DNA of 64,000 nucleotides, from contig CALALX010000091.1 of the NCBI GenBank assembly GCA_937925635.1, positions 38,703-102,702 of the forward strand, read 5' to 3'. Shown here piece by piece: positions 17,473 through 25,119 of the stretch (position 1 is the stretch's first letter; each line of letters begins with the position of its first letter). Both the position numbers and the translations under genes were made by a program. The notes under the pieces are model-generated. The model was given only the letters and a program-made list of their open reading frames with translations, did not search any database and was not told the DNA's origin. The stretch is from an uncultured Caulobacter sp. (GTDB taxonomy: Bacteria > Pseudomonadota > Alphaproteobacteria > Caulobacterales > Caulobacteraceae).

Positions 17473-18000
17473 CTAGCGGACGACCTTGCCGGCCGAACGG
17501 GCGTCGTTCAGCAGTCGACGGGCGCGGAGGAACATCTCCAGGCGTGTGATCGTCAGAAGCCCCAGCGCGAAGACTACGAAGACATCGGTGACGAAGGCGG
17601 CGGAGAGGCGCAGGGCGCCCGCCTCGGCGGCGAGGCCTTTGCGCATGAAGATCTTCACCAGGATGAGGCCGAGCAGGAAAAGCATCGCCGCGGGCGACGC
17701 CTGCTGATTGAGGTCGTGGGTCTCCGGATCGACCGTGATCGCCATCATCCGGCCGCGCTGCCAGCCGATGGCGCCGCCGATCGCGAAGGCCAGGGCGAGC
17801 CACAGCCACTCCGGTCCGTGTGGGGGCATCTGCCAGATCAGACCGCCGGTGAGCAGCAAGAGGATGGCGGGCGTGACCCACAGCCATTCCAGCTTCAACG
17901 GTCGCGCCTTGCGGGCCCGAAAGAAACGGAAACCGATGAAGGCGGCTGCGACGCTCACGCCGATCAATTGACCAATGGTCTGGGGATCGTCGAGGGTCAT
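17473..18000 (-). CDS. Integral membrane protein, possibly CcdC/DUF1453-like
   Basis: 175-residue membrane protein with about four hydrophobic segments (near 8-26, 40-57, 64-82 and 103-150). The motif FRFFRARKARPLKLEWLWV after the first segment resembles the CcdC-like DUF1453 family. Its start overlaps the stop of the DsbA-family gene by 4 bases, so the pair is coupled, which fits a role near thiol/disulfide chemistry. No catalytic residues are recognised. The family call is tentative; that it is a real membrane protein is much surer. Confidence 0.7.
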   Translation of the reverse strand: MTLDDPQTIGQLIGVSVAAAFIGFRFFRARKARPLKLEWLWVTPAILLLLTGGLIWQMPPHGPEWLWLALAFAIGGAIGWQRGRMMAITVDPETHDLNQQASPAAMLFLLGLILVKIFMRKGLAAEAGALRLSAAFVTDVFVVFALGLLTITRLEMFLRARRLLNDARSAGKVVR

Positions 18001-18629
18001 GCCGCCAGCTCCACGGCCTTGTCGATCGCTCGAACCAGCCGGTCCGCCGGCTCGGCGCCGGAGACGGCGACCTTGCCGTCGAAGATCATGAACGGCACGC
18101 CGGACACGCCGGCCTCATGGGCCATTTGATGCTCGCGCGTGATCGTGTCCTTGTCGGCGCCTTCCGACAGCAGCTTCAGGATGATCAGCCGGTCCATGCC
18201 GGCGGCCGCGCCGATGTCCGCTAGGACGACCGGATCACCGATGTCCTCGCCCTTGCTGAAGTAGGCGGCCAGGACGCCTTCCAGAACCTCATCCTGAAAT
18301 CCGGCGGTCTGGGCCCAGCGGATCAGACGGTGGGCGGCGTTGGTATTGGGCGAGACCTTGATCGCCGTCAGGTCCCAGGTGATGCCGTCCTCGGCCGCGT
18401 TGTCGTCCAGCACCTTGGTGATCGCGCCCCGGCGCTCGGCGTCCGGAAACTTGGCGGCCATATAGGCTTTCCGGTCGACACCTTCTTCGGGCAGGCTGGG
18501 GTCGAGCTGGTAGGGTCGCCAGACGACCTTGGCCTCGATGTCCGGCCGCATCGCCAGCGCTTTGTGCAGTCTGCGCCAGCCGAGATAGCACCAGGGGCAG
18601 ACGACGTCGGCGATAAAGTCGATCTGCAT
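17997..18629 (-). CDS. DsbA-family (FrnE-like) thioredoxin-fold oxidoreductase
   Basis: 210-residue cytoplasmic protein with a thioredoxin-fold core, a helical insertion, and the CPWC active site at residues 11-14. The cis-proline region is VSGVPFMIF near 177. FrnE-type DsbA homologues act as disulfide isomerases or in detoxification and lack a signal peptide, as here. It overlaps the downstream membrane protein gene by 4 bases. The ATG at 18627-18629 has GGAG about 7 bases upstream. Confidence 0.87.
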   Translation of the reverse strand: MQIDFIADVVCPWCYLGWRRLHKALAMRPDIEAKVVWRPYQLDPSLPEEGVDRKAYMAAKFPDAERRGAITKVLDDNAAEDGITWDLTAIKVSPNTNAAHRLIRWAQTAGFQDEVLEGVLAAYFSKGEDIGDPVVLADIGAAAGMDRLIILKLLSEGADKDTITREHQMAHEAGVSGVPFMIFDGKVAVSGAEPADRLVRAIDKAVELAA

Positions 18630-18647
18630 GGGGCGCTCCTTCCGGGG

Positions 18648-19994
18648 TCAGCTCGCTTCACGCTGCAGGGCGCGGGCGGCGGCGCGTTCGAGCGCCACGG
18701 CGGCGTTCTCGCCGGGCTCGATCTGGGCGACGCCGATATCGAAATCGACGGTGAAGGGCGTCTTGCCCTCTCCGGACTCGAAGGCGGTGCAGGCGATGAC
18801 GGCGGCGATCCGCTCTGCGGCCGAGCGCCCGGCGCTCTGCGGCGTGGCCGGCAGGGCCAGGGCGAACACCTCCGGGCCCAGGCGGGCGGCGGTGTCCTCG
18901 GCGCGCACCAGGCGGCCGATCATCGAGCCGATCTGCGGAATGGCGCGGTCCAGCCAGCCGCCGGCGCGGGCGGCGGCCACCTCCGGCCGGTCTGCGACAC
19001 GCAGAACGCAGACGCTCATCGGCCGATTCCGCACGCGTGAAGCCTGGGCCAGCCGCACCAGGTGGCCGGCGAACAGATCGCGGGTGAAGAGGCCCGTGGC
19101 CGCGTCCATCAGACCGCTGCTGCGCGCCTTCTCCAGGGCTCGGCGGATGGCGGTCTGGCGGCGATAGCTGCGGGCCAGCTCGATCACGCGTTTGGCGGTC
19201 TCGGTCTCGGCCGTCTCGGGCGAGGCGACGTCCGACACGCCGCGATGGAAGGCCTCGGACGTCGTCACATAGCTCTCGGCCCGCAGATAGAGCAGGGCGG
19301 GGATATGGTAGAGTCGAGTGTTGCGTCGCATGCCCGCCGCGATCGACAGGGCCTCGGCGCTGTTGTCGCCGGCCCAGAGCACGACCGAGTCGAAGGCCCG
19401 TTCATGCAGGTAGTCGAAGGCTGTGAAGGCGGTGAAGGCGCCGACCACATCCGCGCCGCCGCGAGTCAGGGCGTTGCTCAGCGCCAGGAACTGCGGCGCC
19501 GGCTCGCCGACGGCCAACACCCGATAGGGTTCGGGATTGGGCTCGGGCAGGTCGAGGCGGCGGCCGCGCTCGGCGAAAGTCTCAAGCCGCAGCTCGAACT
19601 CTTCCTCGGCCACGGCCATCCGGACGAGCGACTCCAGCCGCAGCACGGCCTGGGCCGGATGCAGCGGCGGCGCGAGCGTCAGGTCGAAGGCGTAGCTGTC
19701 CAGCTGCGGGTCCGGGTCTCCGATGGCGATCACCGGCAGGCGACGGGGGGCGCAGGCGGCTTTCAGCCGGCGGGCGAGCTGCAGCGCGTCTTGGCCGCCG
19801 CTGGCGACATCGACGATGGCCGCCTCGATAGCCAGGTCGCCCAGCGCCGCCATGGCCGCGTAGGGGCCGCGCGCCGTGATCGTGCGCCAGCCGAGTCGGT
19901 CCAGCCCCTCGGCCAACGGACCGGCCAGCGCGTCGTCGCGCGCCACGATCAAAATCCGGGCCTGAATTGACAACCCGCTCGAACTCCCGCCCAT
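18648..19994 (-). CDS. popA: PopA-like c-di-GMP receptor (two receiver domains plus degenerate GGDEF)
   Basis: 448 residues arranged as receiver 1 (about 12-125, probable phosphoacceptor D62 in IVDV), receiver 2 (about 157-275, degenerate) and a GGDEF domain (295-445). The active-site loop reads RLGPEVF (371-377) instead of RxGGDEF, so synthase activity is not expected. The inhibitory-site motif RxxD is intact as RAED (364-367) at the canonical five-residue distance. This is the hallmark of Caulobacter PopA, which binds c-di-GMP and directs ClpXP degradation of CtrA at the old pole. Length and architecture match. Orthology is inferred from motifs. Confidence 0.85.
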   Translation of the reverse strand: MGGSSSGLSIQARILIVARDDALAGPLAEGLDRLGWRTITARGPYAAMAALGDLAIEAAIVDVASGGQDALQLARRLKAACAPRRLPVIAIGDPDPQLDSYAFDLTLAPPLHPAQAVLRLESLVRMAVAEEEFELRLETFAERGRRLDLPEPNPEPYRVLAVGEPAPQFLALSNALTRGGADVVGAFTAFTAFDYLHERAFDSVVLWAGDNSAEALSIAAGMRRNTRLYHIPALLYLRAESYVTTSEAFHRGVSDVASPETAETETAKRVIELARSYRRQTAIRRALEKARSSGLMDAATGLFTRDLFAGHLVRLAQASRVRNRPMSVCVLRVADRPEVAAARAGGWLDRAIPQIGSMIGRLVRAEDTAARLGPEVFALALPATPQSAGRSAAERIAAVIACTAFESGEGKTPFTVDFDIGVAQIEPGENAAVALERAAARALQREAS

Positions 19995-20115
19995 GACGCC
20001 GCCGGCCCCCGTCGGCTGCTGATTGCTGCGTCAGGATTCGTGAGCAGGCAACATAGCAGAGGCCGCCGCCGGGGATAGCGCAACGGTGACGCGGATTTCG
20101 AACGGGGGCAGGATG

Positions 20116-20883
20116 ATGAGCGACAAATCTCTGGCAGGCCGGGTGGCCGTAGTGACCGGGGCCTCGAGCGGGCTCGGCGCGCGATTCGCCCGGGTGCTGT
20201 CGGACGCCGGCGCGGCGGTGGCGGTGATGGCGCGGCGCACCGACCGGCTGGAGTTGCTGGTCAACGAGATCAACGCCGGCGGCGGCAAGGCCGTGGCCAT
20301 CGCCCTGGACGTCGCCGTCACCGACGATATTGGTCCGGCGCTCGACAAGGCCGAAGCGGCGCTTGGTCCGATGTCGATCATGGTCAACAACGCCGGCGTC
20401 GGCGGCGAGGGCATGGCCATGGAGATGTCCGAGGCGGTCTTCGACCAGACGATGGCCGTCAATGTGCGCGGCGTCTATTTCGGCGCCGTCGAAGCGGCCA
20501 AGCGGATGATCGCCAGCGGCGTGGCCGAGGCCGGGGACGCGCGGATCATCAACATCGCCTCGATCGCCGCCTTCAACCAGTTGCCGGGCCTGACCGTCTA
20601 CTGCGCGTCGAAGGCCGCCTGCGCTTCGCTGACCAAGGGCCTGGCGCGCGAGTGGGCGCGGCCCCGGATCGCCGTCAACGCCATCTGCCCGGGCTACATC
20701 GAGACCGAGATCAACAGCGACTGGTTCCAGACCGAGGGCGGCGCCAAGCAGATCAAGAGCTTCCCGCGCCGACGCCTGATGGATGAGGATGTGCTGGATG
20801 AAGCCCTGCTGATGCTCGCTGGCCGCCGCGCGCATTTTATCACCGGCACGATGATCACCATCGACGACGGGCAGATGCTTTGA
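20116..20883 (+). CDS. Short-chain dehydrogenase/reductase
   Basis: 255-residue classical SDR. The cofactor motif is TGASSGLG near residue 13, NNAGVG follows in the central sheet, and the catalytic Tyr-Lys pair is in VYCASKAA. NAICPGYIETE after the active site is typical of NAD(P)-dependent 3-hydroxyacyl or 3-oxoacyl reductases. ATG 20116 (MSDKSLAG) is favoured because the GGGGG ribosome site lies 7 bases upstream; ATG 20113 is an equally readable alternative. The substrate is unknown. Fatty acyl-CoA chemistry is plausible from the nearby CaiB-family gene. Confidence 0.85.
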   Translation: MSDKSLAGRVAVVTGASSGLGARFARVLSDAGAAVAVMARRTDRLELLVNEINAGGGKAVAIALDVAVTDDIGPALDKAEAALGPMSIMVNNAGVGGEGMAMEMSEAVFDQTMAVNVRGVYFGAVEAAKRMIASGVAEAGDARIINIASIAAFNQLPGLTVYCASKAACASLTKGLAREWARPRIAVNAICPGYIETEINSDWFQTEGGAKQIKSFPRRRLMDEDVLDEALLMLAGRRAHFITGTMITIDDGQML

Positions 20884-20936
20884 GTACAAGTCAAGGGCGA
20901 CTGGCGAGCCGCGGTGCAATCTGCTAGTGTGGGGGC

Positions 20937-21191
20937 ATGGCTGACGAACCGATCACCCTGAAGCTCCACAGTGATGTCTCGGCCCTTCTGCGAGAGGCTG
21001 CTGAGTCGGCGGGCGAGGCTCCCGAGATCTTCGCCGAACGGCTGCTCGTGCACGCCCTCGAAACAGACCGTTGGGCGATCTCCGAAGCCCGGTTTGACGA
21101 GTACAAGCGCACCGGCGTTGCGGAGGATGCCGACGTCGTCTTCCAGCGTGTCAGGGACCGGATTCTCCACCGACTGGCCGAGAAGGCGTGA
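20937..21191 (+). CDS. Antitoxin-like small protein (ParD-type position)
   Basis: 84-residue acidic protein beginning MADEPITLKLHSDVSALLREAA, with a short beta-strand then helices, as in ribbon-helix-helix antitoxins. Its TGA stop overlaps the GTG start of a ParE/RelE-like toxin gene, the standard antitoxin-first arrangement. A -10-like TAGTGT lies only a few bases before a GGGGG ribosome site, so the transcript leader would be very short. The antitoxin role is inferred mainly from the partner gene. Confidence 0.75.
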   Translation: MADEPITLKLHSDVSALLREAAESAGEAPEIFAERLLVHALETDRWAISEARFDEYKRTGVAEDADVVFQRVRDRILHRLAEKA

Positions 21192-21478
21192 AGCGAACTG
21201 TCTCGGTCAGCTCCGCCGCCGAGGAAGACATTGACCGCCTTGTCGAATTCCATGCCAGAGACACGGAGGCGAGCCTGATGGTCGCAGATCTTCTGTGGTC
21301 AGCGGCCATTTCGCGGCGGGAGTTCGCCGAAAGGGGCGTTCCGGGCCGTCGGCCTGGCTATCGCGAACTGTTCGTACCCTTCCGGCGGAGCGCCTATGTG
21401 ATCCAGTACGTCGTCGGAGAACGCACGGTCACGATCACCCGCATCTTCCACGGCCTCGAAGACCGGCCGCTTGCCTGA
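21188..21478 (+). CDS. ParE/RelE-family toxin
   Basis: 96-residue basic protein of the RelE/ParE superfamily. It starts with beta-strand SVSSAAEEDI followed by two helices, contains YRELFVPFRRSAYVIQYVV, and ends with the characteristic strand TITRIFHGLEDRP. The GTG start at 21188 overlaps the antitoxin stop, giving translational coupling. ParE members poison DNA gyrase and RelE members cleave mRNA; the HGLEDR ending is more ParE-like. Stabilisation of this chromosomal region is a possible role. Confidence 0.85.
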   Translation: MKRTVSVSSAAEEDIDRLVEFHARDTEASLMVADLLWSAAISRREFAERGVPGRRPGYRELFVPFRRSAYVIQYVVGERTVTITRIFHGLEDRPLA

Positions 21479-21523
21479 CCATGCGTCAGCGCCTCTAACT
21501 CTCTCCCAAACGGGAGATACGTC

Positions 21524-22651
21524 ATGGCCAGTGGACCGCTTTCGGGTCTGAAGATCGTCGAGTTCGCCGGCATCGGGCCGGGGCCGTTCTGCGGCATGCT
21601 GCTGTCGGACCTGGGCGCCGATGTCGTCCGCCTGGACCGCAAGGGCGGTCGCGGCGGCGCGCCGTCGGACGTCACCAGCCGGGGTCGCCGCTCGATCGCG
21701 CTGGACCTCAAATCCCCCGACGCCATCGAAGCCGTGCTGAAGCTGCTGGAAAGCGCCGACGGCCTGATCGAGGGCTTCCGGCCCGGCGTCATGGAGCGGC
21801 TGGGCCTGGGTCCCGAGGTCGTCCTCGCGCGCAATCCCAAGCTCGTCTACGGCCGCATGACCGGCTGGGGTCAATTCGGCCCCTACGCCAAGGCCGCGGG
21901 CCACGACATGAACTACATCGCCATCACCGGCGCGCTGCACGCCATCGGCACCGAGGACAAGCCGGTGCCGCCGCTGAATCTGGTCGGCGATTTCGGCGGC
22001 GGGGCCCTCTATCTGGCGTTCGGCCTCATGGCCGGGATCATCAGCGCCCGCGAGACCGGCAAGGGCCAGGTCATCGACTGCGCGATGAGCGACGGCGCCG
22101 CCTCGCTGATGGCGATGTTCTACGGTTTCAAGGGCGCCGGCATCTGGAAGGACGAGCGTCGCAGCAACCTGCTCGACGGCGGCGCCCACTTCTACGACAC
22201 CTACCAGTGCGCCGACGGCAAGTGGATCTCGATCGGTTCGATCGAGCCGCAGTTCTACGCCCTGCTGCTGGAGAAGACCGGCATCACCGATCCGGAGTTC
22301 GCCAACCAGATGGATCGTTCGGCCTGGCCCTCGCTTAAGGCCAAGCTCCAGGAGGTGCTGCGGACCAAGACCCAGGCGGAATGGTGCGCGATCATGGACG
22401 CCACCGACATCTGCTTCGCGCCGGTCCTGACTTTGGACGAGGCGCCGACCCATCCACACAATGCGGCCCGCGAGACCTTCGTGACTATCGAGGGGGTCGT
22501 CCAGCCGGCCCCGGCGCCGCGTTTCTCGGCCACGCCGGGCGCGGTCCAGGGACCGCCGCCCAAGATCGGCGCCCACAACGAGGAGGCCCTGGCCGACTGG
22601 GGCTTCTCGTCGGACGACATCGCGGCGCTGAAGGAGAAGGGCGCGATCTGA
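21524..22651 (+). CDS. CaiB/BaiF-family alpha-methylacyl-CoA racemase-like protein
   Basis: 375-residue class III CoA-transferase fold. VEFAGIGPGPFCGMLLSDLG opens the protein. MTGWGQFGPYAKAAGHDMNY near residue 110 carries the histidine that in AMACR acts as a catalytic base, and this wording is closer to racemases than to CoA transferases such as formyl-CoA transferase. It would interconvert R and S 2-methylacyl-CoA esters before beta-oxidation. The ATG at 21524 follows GGGAG. It is not clearly in an operon with the toxin pair 45 bases upstream. Confidence 0.87.
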   Translation: MASGPLSGLKIVEFAGIGPGPFCGMLLSDLGADVVRLDRKGGRGGAPSDVTSRGRRSIALDLKSPDAIEAVLKLLESADGLIEGFRPGVMERLGLGPEVVLARNPKLVYGRMTGWGQFGPYAKAAGHDMNYIAITGALHAIGTEDKPVPPLNLVGDFGGGALYLAFGLMAGIISARETGKGQVIDCAMSDGAASLMAMFYGFKGAGIWKDERRSNLLDGGAHFYDTYQCADGKWISIGSIEPQFYALLLEKTGITDPEFANQMDRSAWPSLKAKLQEVLRTKTQAEWCAIMDATDICFAPVLTLDEAPTHPHNAARETFVTIEGVVQPAPAPRFSATPGAVQGPPPKIGAHNEEALADWGFSSDDIAALKEKGAI

Positions 22652-22656
22652 GGTTG

Positions 22657-22760
22657 CGCGTGGTTCGACACGGCGCTTTGGGCCTGCTCATCATGACGTG
22701 GCGAATTGCCGTCTGATCACGTCATCCTGAGCAGCCGCGAAGGGGCGTCGCGAAGGACGC
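22657..22760. repeat. Dispersed inverted repeat, copy 3; rest of 22652-22954 shows no gene
   Basis: Same family as 13051-13168 but in reverse order: it starts GCGTGGTTCGACACG, has CTCATCATGACG and then ACGTCATCCTGAG, and ends GTCGCGAAGGACGC. It lies in the 303-base space between the racemase-like gene and the YihY gene. The remainder of that space shows no convincing gene; an open frame from 22838 runs into the YihY gene but lacks a conserved N-terminus. Confidence 0.8.
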
Positions 22761-22954
22761 AAATCCGTTCAGCCACCGTTCAGGTGACGGATTCGATCTT
22801 GCCTCCGTAGACGGCCGCCACGCACTCCCGTCCCTCGTTGTGGAAGCCGGCTACACAGGACGAAGGCAAGGTCATCCTGTCAGGCGCGCTTCGGCAACCC
22901 CGTGGCGCGCCTTTGACATTGCGTCCAGCCGACGACGAAGGCAGGTTCCGCGCC

Positions 22955-23902
22955 ATGCCGGACAGCCATCCGAAGGGGCACTCCCCTCAGATCGATCTCG
23001 ACCCCGTTCATTGGGCGCGGGCGACGCTCGACGTGCTGGGCAAGGCCCTGACGCGGCTGTGGGGTCGTGACGTCATGCTCTATGTCGGCGGCGTCAGTTT
23101 CTGGATCATGCTGGCGGTGTTCCCGCTGCTGGTCATCGCCATCGGCCTCTATGGCATGCTGTCGGCCCCGGACCAGGTGGCCGCGCAGGCCGAGATCCTG
23201 GCGCGCATGCTGCCGGGCGACGCCCGGGGAATCTTCGAGAGCGAGTTGCAGCGGCTCGCTCACGCGCCATCCGGCGCGCTGAGCACCCAGAGCATCGTGG
23301 CCCTGGTCGTCGGCGGCTATGCGGCCCACCGCGGGTTCAAGGCGTTGCTGGCCGGACTGTCGTTCATCCATGACGAGGAGAACCAGCGCGGCTTCCTCGG
23401 CTTCAACATCATGGCCCTGATCGTGCTGATCGCCGCCCTGGTCCTGATGGGCCTTGTGTCGGTCGCCTTCCTCAGCCTGCGGGTCATGGCGGTGGCCCTC
23501 GACTTCCGTCCGCTGGCGGGAATCAGCTGGCTGTTCAGTGAATGGACCTGGACCAGCGTCGGCCTCGTTCTGGCGATGAGCCTGATCTATCGCTACGCCA
23601 TGTCGCGCGAGCCAGTCGCGTGGCGGGCGTCTCTGGCCGGGGGCGTCGCCGCGGCGGTGCTGGGCCTCTGTTTTTCCTGGCTTTGCGCCTTCTACGTTGA
23701 GCAGATCGCCCATCTAGGCGCGACCTACGGCTCGGTAGCGACCGTCGTGGTCTTTCTGATCTGGCTGAGCTGGAACGTGAACGCGCTGTTCTTCGGCGGG
23801 GCGCTGGCCACAGAGATGGAAATCGCGCTGCACACCCGGAAGATCAAGCCGGTCTTGATACGACGAACACCAGCGCCGCGCCGTCCTCGCGCCGTTCGAT
23901 AA
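22955..23902 (+). CDS. YihY/BrkB-family inner membrane protein
   Basis: 315-residue integral membrane protein with about six transmembrane segments. It has a hydrophilic N-terminus and the family motif DVMLYVGGVSFWIMLAVFPLL at the first segment; further segments lie near 125-150, 165-195, 200-220, 230-255 and 265-290. The family was once annotated as ribonuclease BN, which is incorrect; its function is unknown. The ATG at 22955 is chosen because upstream codons encode no conserved sequence. Its last 59 bases overlap the end of the convergent tusA-like gene. Confidence 0.85.
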   Translation: MPDSHPKGHSPQIDLDPVHWARATLDVLGKALTRLWGRDVMLYVGGVSFWIMLAVFPLLVIAIGLYGMLSAPDQVAAQAEILARMLPGDARGIFESELQRLAHAPSGALSTQSIVALVVGGYAAHRGFKALLAGLSFIHDEENQRGFLGFNIMALIVLIAALVLMGLVSVAFLSLRVMAVALDFRPLAGISWLFSEWTWTSVGLVLAMSLIYRYAMSREPVAWRASLAGGVAAAVLGLCFSWLCAFYVEQIAHLGATYGSVATVVVFLIWLSWNVNALFFGGALATEMEIALHTRKIKPVLIRRTPAPRRPRAVR

Positions 23903-24071
23903 GGTCATAGCCCTTCTCGGCGACGAAGTGGGGCACGTCGATCCGCGCCATCGGATCGTCGGCCAGCAGACGCACCGGCACGCCAGGACCGGCTGTCTCC
24001 AGCGCCTTTCGCAGCCTGAGGGTCGGCACCGGGCAGTGATGCCCGCGGGCGTCCACGACGATCTCGCTCAC
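23844..24071 (-). CDS. tusA: TusA-family sulfurtransferase
   Basis: 75-residue SirA/YedF/TusA protein. The conserved Cys-Pro is in DARGHHCPVPTLRLRKAL near residue 14, and the fold ends with the strand ALVFVVS. TusA relays persulfide sulfur for tRNA thiolation and other pathways; single-domain homologues may serve other sulfur routes. The GTG start at 24069-24071 has AGGGAG 7 bases upstream. The 3' end overlaps the YihY gene tail to tail by 59 bases. Confidence 0.87.
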   Translation of the reverse strand: MSEIVVDARGHHCPVPTLRLRKALETAGPGVPVRLLADDPMARIDVPHFVAEKGYDLIERREDGAALVFVVSRPA

Positions 24072-24129
24072 TCCGCAACTCCCTAAGGCGCAGGGGCGTT
24101 GACCTCCCGAAGCTGCGAGGGAGACGACC

Positions 24130-24987
24130 ATGGCGCCGCGACCGACCTGGCAAGGCCACCTGCGGCTGTCGCTGGTGACCTGTCCGGTGGCTCTCTACAC
24201 CGCGACGAGCCCCGCGGGCGACGTCCATTTCAACCTGCTGCACAAGGACACCCACAATCGAATCCGGATGGTTCCGACCGATCCGGAGCTCGGCCCCGTC
24301 GAGCGATCCGATCTGGTCAAGGGCTTCGAGTACGAGAAGGGCGAGTACATCGTCGTCACCCAGGACGAGATAGCCTCCGTTCGGCTGGAGAGCACCAAGA
24401 CGATCGACATCGAGCGTTTCGTTGACGCGACCGACATCGACCGCCTCTACTGGGACAGTCCGTATTTTCTCGCGCCCGACGGCAAGCTGGCGCTCGAGGC
24501 CTACACGGTCATTCGCGAGGCGATGGCCAGGACCGGCAAGATCGCGCTCGGCCGCGTGGTCATGCACCAACGCGAGCGGCTTCTGGCGCTGGAGCCGCGC
24601 GACAATGGGCTGATGGCCTGGAGCCTGCGCAGCCACGACGAGGTGCGCGATCCCGCCAGCGTCTTCGGGGACATTCCGGACAAGCGGCCCGATACGGCGA
24701 TGATCGCCATCGCCGAGAAGATCATCGACCAGCAGGAGGGCCCCTTCGAGCCCTCCGCCTTCAACGACCGCTACGAAGACGCCCTGAGGGTGCTGATCCG
24801 GGAAAAGCAGAAGGGTAGGGGCCGCAAGGTCCACGCCGAGGAGCCCGAGGATACCAACGTAGTCGACCTGATGGACGCGCTCCGCAAGAGCCTCGGAGGA
24901 AAGGGCGGCGGCGACCGGCGCAAGGCTCCGGCGAAGAAGGCCCCGGCAAAAGCGACCGCGAAGAAGCCGGCGAAGAAACGGGCTTGA
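24130..24987 (+). CDS. ku: Non-homologous end-joining protein Ku
   Basis: 285-residue bacterial Ku that binds DNA double-strand ends as a homodimer ring and recruits LigD. It begins APRPTWQGHLRLSLVTCPV, has the core YWDSPYFLAPDG, and ends with a lysine/alanine-rich tail (about 258-285) like the DNA-binding extensions of other bacterial Ku proteins. The ATG at 24130 follows GGGAG. It converges on ligD, separated by a dispersed repeat, so the two NHEJ genes are adjacent but not one operon. Confidence 0.95.
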   Translation: MAPRPTWQGHLRLSLVTCPVALYTATSPAGDVHFNLLHKDTHNRIRMVPTDPELGPVERSDLVKGFEYEKGEYIVVTQDEIASVRLESTKTIDIERFVDATDIDRLYWDSPYFLAPDGKLALEAYTVIREAMARTGKIALGRVVMHQRERLLALEPRDNGLMAWSLRSHDEVRDPASVFGDIPDKRPDTAMIAIAEKIIDQQEGPFEPSAFNDRYEDALRVLIREKQKGRGRKVHAEEPEDTNVVDLMDALRKSLGGKGGGDRRKAPAKKAPAKATAKKPAKKRA

Positions 24988-25000
24988 TTCCTGTCATCTC

Positions 25001-25112
25001 GTGCGTTCGTCGCAGCGCTGGCTTGAGGCTCGCTCTTCACGATGGCGAGCGTGGATGGCTGCTGCAGACTTCGTCATGCCGAGGAACGGCGGAGCCGCGT
25101 CTCAAGGCACGC
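25001..25112. repeat. Dispersed inverted repeat, copy 4 (diverged)
   Basis: Occupies almost the whole space between convergent ku and ligD. GCTTGAGGCTCGCTCTTCACGA and ACTTCGTCATGCCGAGGA match the family, with more changes than the other copies. It may act as a bidirectional terminator here; that is inference. Confidence 0.7.
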
Positions 25113-25119
25113 AATGCCG

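Noticed and set aside
20937..21478. A mobile element or genomic island around the toxin-antitoxin pair
   Set aside because: No integrase, transposase, direct repeats or tRNA boundary are visible nearby.
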